Assembly (NCBI GenBank): GCA_048498555.1
Contig: JBEHXT010000026.1
Coordinates: 10,736 to 74,735, forward strand
From: Danxiaibacter sp048498555
GTDB taxonomy: Bacteria > Bacteroidota > Bacteroidia > Chitinophagales > Chitinophagaceae
Length of the DNA: 64,000 nt
Direction of reading: 5' to 3'
Under the pieces are notes generated by a model that saw only the letters and a list, made by a program, of their open reading frames with translations, did no database searches and was not told the DNA's origin. The position numbers were made by a program, and so were the translations under genes. Positions 35,901-44,742 of the stretch are shown here, in pieces. Each line of letters opens with the position of its first letter. Positions within the stretch are counted from its first letter, which is position 1.

Positions 35901-37988
35901 ATGCAAAAGACCAACGCAAATATAACAGATACCGTTAGCCATGGAACCAGTTTTCCACTAGGCGCTACAGTACTAAATGGCGGTGTAAATTTTTCATTAT
36001 TCTGTAAACATGGAACAGGCGTTCACCTGCTGTTATTTGATCACATAGAAGCTGTTGAACCAGCGAGGATCATCACACTCGATCCCCAGAAAAATCACAC
36101 CGATAGTTACTGGCACATATTTATACCTGGCCTTACAAGCGGCCAGTTATATGCCTACCGGATACAAGGCCCTTATGATCCTGAAAAAGGCAATCGTTAT
36201 GATGATTCTTTAACATTGATAGACCCTTACTCGAATATTGTTGCCGTGCCTGAAGGTTATGAACGATATGCCGCCATCACGCCCGACAAAAAAGGAGCTA
36301 CGCCGGCTATGAAAAGCGCGGCTAGCGATCTATCGTTATACAACTGGGAAAATGATGAACCTATCAGAAAGCCATTTGCAGAAACGGTTATTTATGAAAT
36401 GCATACTGCAGGCTTTACACGTAATCCCAACTCGATGGTTGATGAAACCAAAAGAGGTACTTACGCTGGCGTAATCGAGAAGATCCCATATCTCACCAGC
36501 CTGGGCATTACGGCGGTAGAACTTTTGCCTGTGTTCCAATTTGATGAACAAGACTGTCCCGCACACCTTGTTAACTATTGGGGATACAGCCCCGTTTCTT
36601 TTTTTGCGCCACATCAGGGATATAGCTCGTCGAAAGATCCAATGGCGGTGCTGGATGAATTCCGCGACATGGTTAAGGCATTGCATAAAGCAGGCATTGA
36701 AGTAATACTGGACGTGGTATTTAATCATACTGCTGAAGCAGGCGATAATGGACCAGCATTCAGTTATAAGGCCATCGACAACAAAACATATTACATTCTG
36801 CAAAAAGACAAACAATATTATGCAGACTATTCCGGCACTGGCAACACGTTAAATGCCAATCAGCCCATAGTGCGGCGCATGATTATTGACAGCCTGCACT
36901 TTTGGGTGACAGAAATGCATGTAGATGGCTTCCGATTTGACCTTGCTTCTATTTTATCGCGGGACGAAAATGGCAACGCTATTGAAAATCCGCCGGTATT
37001 GTGGGACATAGATTCCGATCCCATACTTGCCGGCACTAAGCTGATTGCAGAAGCATGGGATGCAGCAGGCTTATACCAGGTTGGAAGCTTTGCAGGAGAT
37101 AGATGGAAAGAGTGGAATGGAAGGTTTCGCGACGATGTTCGAAAATTTATGAGGGGAGATGACGATGTGTTATCCAGGTTTGTAACAAGGCTGATCGGCA
37201 GCCCGGATATCTACAGCCATCGTGACCGCGAACCAGAGCAAAGCATCAACTTCGTTACATGCCATGATGGCTTTACGCTTAATGACCTTGTCTCCTATAA
37301 TAACAAACATAACGAGGGCAATAACGAAGAAAACAGGGATGGCAGCAACGATAATTGCAGCGCCAACTACGGCGCAGAGGGTGGGACAAATGACGCCTCA
37401 ATAGAAGCACTTCGCAACCGGCAGGTTAAAAACTTTTTTGCTTTAACCCTGTTCGCAATCGGCACACCAATGATATTGATGGGCGATGAGGTGCGCAGAA
37501 CGCAGCAAGGCAATAACAATGCATATTGCCAAAATAATGAGCTAAGCTGGTTCGACTGGAGCTTAACAGATAAGCATGCAGACGTTAGCAGATTTGTGCG
37601 GATGCTGATCAGCATCCGCCTACGGCGCGATATGTCAAAAGCAGAATATAGCATGTCGCTAAACGAATTGCTGAAAAAGGCACGCATCACCTGGCACGGC
37701 GTAAAACTTGGCCAACCGGACTGGTCGCCTGTTTCGCATTCTATCGCATTTACAGTGGAATCCCTTGGGGGAACAATGACTATGCACTATATGCTTAATG
37801 CTTACCATCAGCCTTTGGAATTTGAGATACCCACACCCGCAGAAAACGCTGAATGGAAACGATGGATAGATACAGGGTTAGATTCGCCTAATGACATTAG
37901 TAACAGGCAGGATGCAGTTCATATTTCTACCAACAAATATGAACTTAAGCCTTACTCGATTGTTCTTCTTCTTGACATAAAAGATTAG
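35901..37988 (+). CDS. glgX: glycogen debranching enzyme GlgX (isoamylase type)
   Basis: 695-aa GH13 enzyme that hydrolyses alpha-1,6 branches of phosphorylase-limited glycogen. An N-terminal CBM48 domain (about 10-120) precedes the catalytic barrel. The conserved regions are visible: VVFNHTAEAG, the nucleophile region VDGFRFDLAS, acid/base LIAEAWDAAG and FVTCHDGFTLNDLV. Directly downstream of glgP (18 bp) and only a few bases before the next gene, so co-transcribed. Confidence 0.96.
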   Translation: MQKTNANITDTVSHGTSFPLGATVLNGGVNFSLFCKHGTGVHLLLFDHIEAVEPARIITLDPQKNHTDSYWHIFIPGLTSGQLYAYRIQGPYDPEKGNRYDDSLTLIDPYSNIVAVPEGYERYAAITPDKKGATPAMKSAASDLSLYNWENDEPIRKPFAETVIYEMHTAGFTRNPNSMVDETKRGTYAGVIEKIPYLTSLGITAVELLPVFQFDEQDCPAHLVNYWGYSPVSFFAPHQGYSSSKDPMAVLDEFRDMVKALHKAGIEVILDVVFNHTAEAGDNGPAFSYKAIDNKTYYILQKDKQYYADYSGTGNTLNANQPIVRRMIIDSLHFWVTEMHVDGFRFDLASILSRDENGNAIENPPVLWDIDSDPILAGTKLIAEAWDAAGLYQVGSFAGDRWKEWNGRFRDDVRKFMRGDDDVLSRFVTRLIGSPDIYSHRDREPEQSINFVTCHDGFTLNDLVSYNNKHNEGNNEENRDGSNDNCSANYGAEGGTNDASIEALRNRQVKNFFALTLFAIGTPMILMGDEVRRTQQGNNNAYCQNNELSWFDWSLTDKHADVSRFVRMLISIRLRRDMSKAEYSMSLNELLKKARITWHGVKLGQPDWSPVSHSIAFTVESLGGTMTMHYMLNAYHQPLEFEIPTPAENAEWKRWIDTGLDSPNDISNRQDAVHISTNKYELKPYSIVLLLDIKD

Positions 37989-38025
37989 CCCGATGATTTT
38001 TCCAAATAAAAAATTGAGACAACCA

Positions 38026-38694
38026 ATGAAAAATTTCAGCTTTGTATTAATGTTTTTCATTGTTGGAATTTGCGCAACGCAATGTAGTAAACAAACTTTA
38101 AAGATCACCGGCTCGTGGATCAATAAAGACAGCCTGCCAAAACAATCATACGAGAGTGTTTTTATTGCAGTACTAACCCAGAATACAGAAACAAGAACGG
38201 TACTGGAAAGTGATCTTGCAAACGGCGCGCGTGCGCATGGAATAAAGGCAGTAAAAAGCCTGGATGTATTCGGGCCCGTTACCGCTAATACAGACACCGC
38301 GGTAATAGCATCGCTCATCCGAAAAGTAAAAGAATCTGGTTGCAGCTCAATCCTCACAGTTTCTCTCCTTGATGAAAAGAATAAAACTACATATACCAAG
38401 AGTTCGGAATATACTTATCAGCCATATCCGTATGGCGGTTATTATGGCTATTATGGCAACTTCGCCAGCTACTATAGTTTTGTTGCTGGTTCTACTTTTC
38501 AACCGGGCTATTACTCAACGGATAAGACCTATTATCTCGAAACCAATCTTTATGATGCAAACACACTGCGAATCCTGTTTTCTATACAAACCAAAGCCAT
38601 GAACCCACCCGCCATTCAAAAAGCAAGCCAGCAGTATACAGAAACATTACTTACTGAACTAAAGAGTAATGGTTTAATGAACAAGAAAACGTAG
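38026..38694 (+). CDS. secreted protein of unknown function
   Basis: 222 aa from the ATG at 38026, which begins a signal peptide (MKNFSFVLMFFIVGICATQC); an ATG at 37993 gives an 11-residue extension. The cysteine near residue 20 may be lipidated, although the preceding residues are not a classic lipobox. The domain opens with ITGSWINKDSLPKQSYESVF and later has a Tyr/Gly/Pro-rich patch, giving a loose resemblance to DUF4136-type proteins. It follows glgX closely; functional link unknown. Confidence 0.7.
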   Translation: MKNFSFVLMFFIVGICATQCSKQTLKITGSWINKDSLPKQSYESVFIAVLTQNTETRTVLESDLANGARAHGIKAVKSLDVFGPVTANTDTAVIASLIRKVKESGCSSILTVSLLDEKNKTTYTKSSEYTYQPYPYGGYYGYYGNFASYYSFVAGSTFQPGYYSTDKTYYLETNLYDANTLRILFSIQTKAMNPPAIQKASQQYTETLLTELKSNGLMNKKT

Positions 38695-38709
38695 AGTCAA
38701 TTTTGCAGC

Positions 38710-39273
38710 CTACCCCGCTTGTTCCGTAACAACATCTTTATGTAGTGAAAGCTTACCTGCAAATTCCAGCGCAAAGGCTTTTACCGCATCCCAGTTGGTA
38801 TACTCATAATCCTGGGAGGTATCAGTACTTCTTCCCTCCTGCTTTGCAATCATCCTCATTACAAGCCGTTTAAGAAAGTCATACTGCGTATATTTCAACG
38901 CACCTGCAAAATGGCCTATCATCAATGGTGACCATCCTACCCTTACTAAAAAATCAGCAGCAATCTTCGCTGCTTCTTTGTTCTCTTCCTCTATATCCGA
39001 TGCTACCGCAAGGCATACTGAGAAAAATGCAGATGGCATTTTATTTAACGCCCGTATATTCTTTTGAACATAATGCACAACTGCAGACTGATAATTATGC
39101 ATATGAATGGATGCACCCACAAGTACAGCATCAAATTCTGATGGAGCTGGTGGCTCATCTGCAGCGTCCGCAATGGTAACATGATGGCCGCTTCCTTCTA
39201 AAATGGACTCAATAAAACGGGCAATTTTTCTTGTCTGCCCCTCTGTGGTTCCATAAACGATTAGCAGTTTCAT
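38710..39273 (-). CDS. flavodoxin-domain protein, HemG-like
   Basis: 187-aa FMN-binding protein resembling menaquinone-dependent protoporphyrinogen dehydrogenase (HemG). The N-terminal FMN phosphate loop is YGTTEGQTRKIA, followed by DAVLVGASIHMHNYQSAVVHYV and a Phe/Ser-rich SAFFSVCLAVAS, as in HemG. The distinction between HemG and a general flavodoxin cannot be settled by eye. Convergent with the preceding gene. A long hairpin with T-tract lies in its upstream region. Confidence 0.82.
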   Translation of the reverse strand: MKLLIVYGTTEGQTRKIARFIESILEGSGHHVTIADAADEPPAPSEFDAVLVGASIHMHNYQSAVVHYVQKNIRALNKMPSAFFSVCLAVASDIEEENKEAAKIAADFLVRVGWSPLMIGHFAGALKYTQYDFLKRLVMRMIAKQEGRSTDTSQDYEYTNWDAVKAFALEFAGKLSLHKDVVTEQAG

Positions 39274-39329
39274 ACGTCTAAGCTTTAAAGGTGCGAAAAG
39301 GGGGATAATACAGAAGAAATATAAATTTC

Positions 39330-39393
39330 AAAAAAAGGCTGTCCAATAACCATGACACCGCTCATCTGCTGCGGTGATAATTGTCACAGCCTT
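39330..39393 (-). terminator. long hairpin with T-tract upstream of the flavodoxin gene
   Basis: On the minus strand, outer stem AAGGCTGT / ACAGCCTT followed by a T run, with a nested ACCGC / GCGGT stem. It lies 60-120 bp before the flavodoxin start and points towards it. No gene precedes it on that strand, so it looks like an attenuator or the end of a small RNA rather than an ordinary gene terminator. The remaining gap to 39668 holds no recognised gene. Confidence 0.6.
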
Positions 39394-39668
39394 AAGCCGA
39401 TCACATCACACCTCGTTTCGGTACACTAATCCGGTTTCGTTCAACCTCCTCGTAACTATGGTTTTCACGCAATAAGACCCCTTGCTTTTAAAAAAATGGA
39501 TATAAATGACCAATCTCAGTATTTCGACTGACGATCGTCTTTGTGCATAGTACCTGCAGGAAATATTTTTGCTGCAACTGTTCTCTTTAGAAAAAGAATG
39601 GTATTCCGTTAGGCAATAAATAAACGCACCAACTGAAAAAACATTTTCTCATTAAAAAAAGGTGCAAT

Positions 39669-40097
39669 ATGAATAAGCTGGTAGGAATCGAAACAGATCA
39701 ATATAAACACAATTGTATGTCGCAAGCCCAAGTTGAGCAAATACAATACGAGATCGACACGTGGAAACGGTTACTAACCTTTATGCTGGATGAAAATATC
39801 TGGCTCAAAAATCGGCTTATTGAAATATTAAAGAATGAACTAAATAAAATTAACCTTACGAGTATTGAAGCTTACCACAACAGCTTCGTGCGGGAAGATG
39901 ACATGATTAGCGTTTTGCGAAATGATATTTCGGAAATAAGTAAGCTTGTGCTGACTGGCCAGCTCTTTACAGACGGCAATTCACTTGTTGAAGCAAACAA
40001 TAAACTGGAAACCATTCGCAGGCATGTATCCATTTTGGAAAAAGATTTTTCACAGCTTAAGTCAGACTTCAACAAGTACCTGTTGCAACATGTATAA
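39669..40097 (+). CDS. small helical (coiled-coil) protein of unknown function
   Basis: 142-aa cytoplasmic protein without signal peptide or membrane segment. Nearly all helical, with heptad-like charge patterns (QVEQIQYEIDTWKRLLTFML, VSILEKDFSQLKSDFNKYL). No family recognised. It ends 12 bp from the stop of the convergent Crp-fusion response regulator. Possibly a stress-associated or signalling accessory protein; no direct support. Confidence 0.65.
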   Translation: MNKLVGIETDQYKHNCMSQAQVEQIQYEIDTWKRLLTFMLDENIWLKNRLIEILKNELNKINLTSIEAYHNSFVREDDMISVLRNDISEISKLVLTGQLFTDGNSLVEANNKLETIRRHVSILEKDFSQLKSDFNKYLLQHV

Positions 40098-40109
40098 TAG
40101 CTGATGGCT

Positions 40110-41168
40110 TTAGCTGTAGATCTTCTGCAGCTTAGATTTGTTTAATACAATGATGCGCCCGTCATTAATGTCAATAATCCGCTCATTTTTAAAATCAGTG
40201 AGTGTCCTTATCAACGACTCCGTAGCCGTTCCGGCAATAGTGGCGAGGTTTTCGCGGCTAATGTCAATTACAGGATCCTCTCCTTCTTTGGTAGGGTATT
40301 TTGCAAGAATCATCAACAAAGCATCTGCAACTTTTTTCCTCAATGAATTATATGCAAGCCTTAAAAGATGATTTTCTTTTTCAGATACATTTTTAGCTAG
40401 TAGCTGAATAAAGCGTTTTGCTATCTGTGGATTTTGCGTAATCAGCTCATCAAAATCTTCCCGCGGAATAATAGCAAGCTCTGTCTCCTCGAGGGCCATA
40501 GCCGTATCCTTGTAAGTGGTGCCTTCCAATAATGCAACATATCCCACAAAATCACCTTCACTAAAAAGATCCGTCACCAGCTCTTTGCCGTCATTATTTG
40601 TCTTGAAGCTTTTTACTTTTCCTTTAACAACGTAATACAAGCGGCTGGGATGATTGCCCTCCGTGTAAATAATCTGTTTCTTCTTATACCTGTTAATGTT
40701 CCTGTCTTCAGTAAGTGATGCGAGCGCATTCTTTCCTGATGATAGCTCCAGCAAATGCTGAACGCCCTGTAACCCCGGCGCAAGGTTTTGTTTTAGTTCA
40801 TCCATTTTCTTCAGGCGGCCGCTCACTGCATTCAATAATTCGGTGCCGTCAAAAGGTTTCGTAAGATAATCGTCTGCGCCTAAATCCATCGCTTTGCGGA
40901 AATCGCTCCTTTCAGTGCGTGCAGTAAGAAAAATAAAAGGCGTATTTTTTACGGCTTCATTTCTTTGAATAGCATGTATTACACCATAGCCGTCTAACTC
41001 GGGCATGGTAATATCGCAAATAATCAAGTCAGGTTTTGCCTCCAGTGCTTTTACCACGCCAACTTTTCCGTTTTCAGCCGTTATTACCTCGTAGTTTGAC
41101 AATTCAAGTATTTCCGCCGTATTACTTCTTATATCATCATTATCTTCAATCACTAATATTTTTTTCAT
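40110..41168 (-). CDS. response regulator fused to Crp/Fnr-type regulator
   Basis: 352-aa hybrid transcription factor. Receiver domain about 1-120 with D52 in LIICDITMPELDG and the lysine in DDYLTKPF; a cyclic-nucleotide-binding-fold domain about 145-265 (KQIIYTEGNHPSRLYYVVKG, DFVGYVALLEGTTYK); and a Crp-type winged helix about 280-350 (ISRENLATIAGTATESLIRT). It has no Fnr-type cysteine cluster. It should integrate phosphorylation from the kinase encoded 4 bp upstream with a possible small ligand. Likely controls nearby stress/anaerobic genes (inference). Confidence 0.93.
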   Translation of the reverse strand: MKKILVIEDNDDIRSNTAEILELSNYEVITAENGKVGVVKALEAKPDLIICDITMPELDGYGVIHAIQRNEAVKNTPFIFLTARTERSDFRKAMDLGADDYLTKPFDGTELLNAVSGRLKKMDELKQNLAPGLQGVQHLLELSSGKNALASLTEDRNINRYKKKQIIYTEGNHPSRLYYVVKGKVKSFKTNNDGKELVTDLFSEGDFVGYVALLEGTTYKDTAMALEETELAIIPREDFDELITQNPQIAKRFIQLLAKNVSEKENHLLRLAYNSLRKKVADALLMILAKYPTKEGEDPVIDISRENLATIAGTATESLIRTLTDFKNERIIDINDGRIIVLNKSKLQKIYS

Positions 41169-41172
41169 GGTA

Positions 41173-42384
41173 TTAGACTTTATTAAAGGTTATAACAATC
41201 TCTGTGCCTTTGTCCACTTCACTTATGCAGGATATGGACCCATTCATTAATTCCGAATACCTGGCAACAATATGCAAGCCAAGGCCGGTACCCTGTATGT
41301 TGCTTACATTGCTGCCTCTGAAGAATCTTTCCATCAGGTGTTTCTGGTCTTCTGCCGGAATGCCGATACCATGATCTTTTACTGACAGGCTTATTGATTC
41401 ACCGGAGTTGCTGGTAGTAATTTCAATGGGCGCATCCGCCGGCGAAAACTTGCTTGCGTTAGAAACAAGGTTCATGATGATATGCTTGACCAAAACTGAA
41501 TCAAGTTGCGCAATATCGTCACCGCTATGGTTATAGACAATCTCCTGTCCGTTTTTAACCACATTTTTCAATTCATCTAAAGCGTCAGCAACAAAAACAG
41601 GCAGATTAAATTCAGTGATGCGCACGTAAATTTTACCCTCTTCAATTTTTCCAACACTTAAAAAATCGTTGAGGATATCTGTAAGCATTTTAACGGATGA
41701 AATAATGCGGTTTAAATGCGCCTCGCGCCGTGGTTCATCTTCAATAATTTTTGCTTTATTCAACAGGTAGGCAGAAGATAAAATCGTACTCAGCGGTGTT
41801 CTGAATTCATGCGAAGCCATAGATACAAACCGCGATTTTAGCTCATTCAACTCCTTCTCCCTTTCAAGCAATTTCGACAATTCCTCTTTCGATAACTCAA
41901 GCTGCTGGATTGCATCAATAAGCTCTGCGGTTCTTTGCACAACGGCTATTTCAAGCCCATCATTCAATTTCTTGATCTGTTCCTCGGCGTGTTTTCTTAC
42001 AGATATATCGTTAATGAATGCAATCACATACCTATGCTCGTTATGCATGTAGCTACTCAGGCTTACTTCAACAGGAAATTCAGTACCGTCCTTCTTCACT
42101 CCAAAAAGATCCATACCTATCCCCATCGGCCGGTTATGCGGATGCCCAAGATAATCCTGGCGATGATGTACATGTTTATGGTGAAAACGGGCAGGGATCA
42201 GTACTTCAATTTTTTTGTTGAACACATCTTCTTTCAGGCAGCCAAACATCCTTAAGGCAAAAGCGTTGATATCAGTTATTTCACCCCTGTCGTTCATTTC
42301 AACAATGCCTACGCTGGCATGTTCAAGCAATGCTTCAAAACGGGATACTTCATTATTAATATTTTTCTCACTATACATTGGCAT
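41173..42384 (-). CDS. PAS-domain sensor histidine kinase
   Basis: 403-aa soluble kinase. An N-terminal PAS domain (about 10-130, ITDINAFALRMFGCLKED) is followed by a coiled coil, the dimerisation domain with the histidine in ASHEFRTPLSTILSS, and an ATPase domain (NLVSNASKFSPADAP, GTGLGLHIVARYSELM). No membrane segment, so it senses an internal signal such as redox state or a ligand. Four bases separate it from its regulator gene. Confidence 0.93.
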   Translation of the reverse strand: MPMYSEKNINNEVSRFEALLEHASVGIVEMNDRGEITDINAFALRMFGCLKEDVFNKKIEVLIPARFHHKHVHHRQDYLGHPHNRPMGIGMDLFGVKKDGTEFPVEVSLSSYMHNEHRYVIAFINDISVRKHAEEQIKKLNDGLEIAVVQRTAELIDAIQQLELSKEELSKLLEREKELNELKSRFVSMASHEFRTPLSTILSSAYLLNKAKIIEDEPRREAHLNRIISSVKMLTDILNDFLSVGKIEEGKIYVRITEFNLPVFVADALDELKNVVKNGQEIVYNHSGDDIAQLDSVLVKHIIMNLVSNASKFSPADAPIEITTSNSGESISLSVKDHGIGIPAEDQKHLMERFFRGSNVSNIQGTGLGLHIVARYSELMNGSISCISEVDKGTEIVITFNKV

Positions 42385-42871
42385 TCTTTTGTTAAACCAA
42401 CAACTGCAGGTGACTAATTTAAAGACTTTTGCGACTCAAAACCTGCTACTGTTTAACTAAACGGAAGTAAATAAGACGCGAGGTTAAAGACTTCATAGTA
42501 CCGCTGAGCACGTTTATAATAACTAGTTTAAAAATAATGGATCAATCTGTACGGCATTAAATCAGTTAACACAACTACAAAACGGATTACACATAAATGC
42601 AAGTAATTATCATTCAATGGAATTTCTCCAAATGTCTGCTTTTTATTTTTCCCGAAAGAATTTAAAATGTGTCAATTATGCAAAGCAGCCATGCAAACCA
42701 AGCTCTTATAAGCTAAAAATACAATATGACGAGATGAAGCGAAAAAAATTGGGCTACACAATTGCGTTAGAAAAGAAAAATGTCCGGGCTGTTCACAAAC
42801 AGCCTTTTCAATGACATTCGTCATCAAATCACAGCTACAGGCACTTGTAACTTTAAAGAAAATTTAGGGTT
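42385..42871. other. 487-bp divergent spacer
   Basis: Lies between the divergent kinase and FMN split-barrel genes. A 65-codon open frame at 42617-42814 has no ribosome-binding or family support and looks random. I see no hairpin or repeat of note. Confidence 0.4.
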
Positions 42872-43348
42872 ATGATGGGGAAACTTGCAGAACCTCAAAT
42901 CGAAGAGGTTTTAAAAAAACAAATATTCGGACGTATAGGTTGCCATGCGGACGACACAACCTACATAGTACCTATAAGCTTTGCCTATGACGGCAGAAAC
43001 ATTTATTGCCACTCCTTACAAGGCAAAAAAATTGAGATGATGCGTAAAAATCCCAATGTATGTTTTGAAGTTGACATAATGGAAAACATGGGCAATTGGG
43101 AAAGTGTAATTTGCTGGGGCAGTTTTGAAGAAATCAATGATCCTGAACAACGAAAACATGCGGTTGAGCTTTTGTTGCACCGGCACCTGCCGATTGTATC
43201 CAGCGAAACAGTGAAGCTTACACAAAGCTGGCCGTTTTATAAAGATGGGGAAGAAGGAGAAGTAGACGGAGTTATTTTTCGCATTTTATTACGTGAAAAG
43301 ACTGGCAGGTACGAGCGTCAGAATATTAACCATTACCACAATAGCTAA
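42872..43348 (+). CDS. pyridoxamine-5'-phosphate-oxidase-like FMN split-barrel protein
   Basis: 158-aa cytoplasmic flavin-binding protein of the PNPOx-like/NimA-type split-barrel family. Characteristic elements are FGRIGCHADDTTYIVPISF, the strand IYCHSLQGKKIEMMRKNPNVC and WESVICWGSFEEI. These proteins bind FMN, heme or F420 and act as small reductases; it is not a true PdxH. Two adjacent ATG codons at 42872 and 42875. Divergent from the two-component pair, a common arrangement for regulon members (inference). A terminator follows. Confidence 0.85.
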   Translation: MMGKLAEPQIEEVLKKQIFGRIGCHADDTTYIVPISFAYDGRNIYCHSLQGKKIEMMRKNPNVCFEVDIMENMGNWESVICWGSFEEINDPEQRKHAVELLLHRHLPIVSSETVKLTQSWPFYKDGEEGEVDGVIFRILLREKTGRYERQNINHYHNS

Positions 43349-43450
43349 GAAGTACATTTTATCGTCAATCGTTAGCCGAATACAATTGTGATGCGACAAT
43401 TTCGAGCCGCATGCGAATTATAAAATATGTTTCTGAGAGTGCAATGATGG

Positions 43451-43479
43451 GGGCCGCCAGGTTACGGGTGGCCCTTTTT
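43451..43479 (+). terminator. rho-independent terminator
   Basis: Stem GGGCCGCC / GGTGGCCC (one G-T) with an 8-nt loop followed by five T, about 100 bp after the FMN-protein stop. Confidence 0.8.
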
Positions 43480-43519
43480 GTGTTAGTCCATACAAGATTA
43501 ATTATTCTTATTTCCATAC

Positions 43520-43550
43520 AAAAAAAATGACCTGGCTAACCGGCCAGGCC
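43520..43550 (-). terminator. rho-independent terminator for the minus-strand repeat protein
   Basis: On the minus strand CCTGGC / GCCAGG with a 6-nt loop, two bases, then a run of eight T. It is about 120 bp past the stop of the gene at 43669. Confidence 0.65.
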
Positions 43551-43668
43551 ATTGGTAAAAAGCAAATTGACATTTGCCTTATTGACATGAACATTTTCTA
43601 AAAACCGTGTTTATTTAAAAAATACAACCATCTGATGATTCAATTATTCTAACGCAAATTTGTTTTAT

Positions 43669-44019
43669 CTATTTTCCAACAATAACGATTTGCGGTGTAG
43701 TTAACTTTTTATAATTATCGCCAATAGCATAATAGCCCTTTGTTGCCGATGATTTTTTATCCCCACCTATAACGGCCACAGGTGTCTGATTGACCTTCGA
43801 TTGATTATCGCCAATAGCATAATAACCCTTGGAAACTTCGCTGGTTGTTAATGGGATTGCTTGAGTTTTTTGTTCCAGCTTACCTGCATTATTGCCAATT
43901 CCATAGTAACCTTTCTGGATTGCCTGCGGTTGCTTATTAACTTCGCTTGTGCGCTGTTGCGCTTGCGAATAACCATAACCTGCCAATAAACATATCACTG
44001 CCATTAATATCTTTTTCAT
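43669..44019 (-). CDS. small secreted protein with three GYYxIG repeats
   Basis: 116-aa secreted protein with signal peptide (to about residue 20, GYSQAQ). The mature part is three copies of a roughly 30-residue repeat centred on KGYYGIGNN or KGYYAIGDN followed by a short basic segment. No cysteine pairs or domains. Family not recognised; the repeat looks like a binding or structural module. Monocistronic with its own terminator. Confidence 0.75.
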   Translation of the reverse strand: MKKILMAVICLLAGYGYSQAQQRTSEVNKQPQAIQKGYYGIGNNAGKLEQKTQAIPLTTSEVSKGYYAIGDNQSKVNQTPVAVIGGDKKSSATKGYYAIGDNYKKLTTPQIVIVGK

Positions 44020-44120
44020 AGATAGTAGCTTTAACTGAAGCCATACGATGGCTTCTTAGTGAAACAAATTAAGTTTACCTAAATGGTAGATGTACCGTTA
44101 GAATGAATAGACAAAATACC

Positions 44121-44462
44121 TTATAGAAGATGTGCGCAGTTTAACAGATAAAGCCGCTGTTCAACCTGAGTACTTTGACAGTTCAAAAGTACAGGCCCGT
44201 TGGATGCTTCACTTGAAGATTGAAAATGATAATTCGTTTCCCGGCCTATTCCGGCAGAAGTAGTTTTGCCGGTATTTACCTTGGCCACCAATGAGTGGCA
44301 TATATACACATCCCGGTTAAGTTTGCCTTTGAAAACCTTCGAAATTTTATCCTTTGTAACACTCAATCCACCACACTGATTACTCGCCGTTGCATCCATG
44401 CGGAATACCGCAACAAGTAAAGCGATACAAACTGATAATATGATTACAAATTTCGGTTTCAT
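44121..44462 (-). CDS. small secreted cysteine-containing protein
   Basis: 113-aa protein with an N-terminal signal or anchor (MKPKFVIILSVCIALLVAVF). The mature part has four cysteines (in NQCGG, YICHS, LNCQS, LNCAH) that could form two disulfides in the periplasm. No family recognised. About 100 bp upstream of the GYYxIG-repeat gene on the same strand; it may share a transcript with it. Confidence 0.6.
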   Translation of the reverse strand: MKPKFVIILSVCIALLVAVFRMDATASNQCGGLSVTKDKISKVFKGKLNRDVYICHSLVAKVNTGKTTSAGIGRETNYHFQSSSEASNGPVLLNCQSTQVEQRLYLLNCAHLL

Positions 44463-44742
44463 TTACGAGGGCAAAGGTAATATCAGATCAGCCCGCGCGT
44501 GACTTATGTTTTGTTAAAAGCCAGCGATATAGAAGTCATCATATGAAAAGCAAAAATCATCAAGTTCAGATACACTGCTTTTGGGAACGCTTTAAGATAT
44601 ACTTTCTAATTGCTCGATTGATCTTGTCAATATAGATATTGATTTTGAATTTTGTTTTCATGAGTTTATTCCCTTTGAACTTTATTAAAGATTATCGGTT
44701 AATGTTAACAGCAACGCGCAACACAAACTTATCGTTACAACA

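Noticed and set aside
42617..42814. 65-codon frame in the kinase/FMN-protein spacer
   Set aside because: Basic, AT-driven composition without domain or ribosome-site support; most likely chance.
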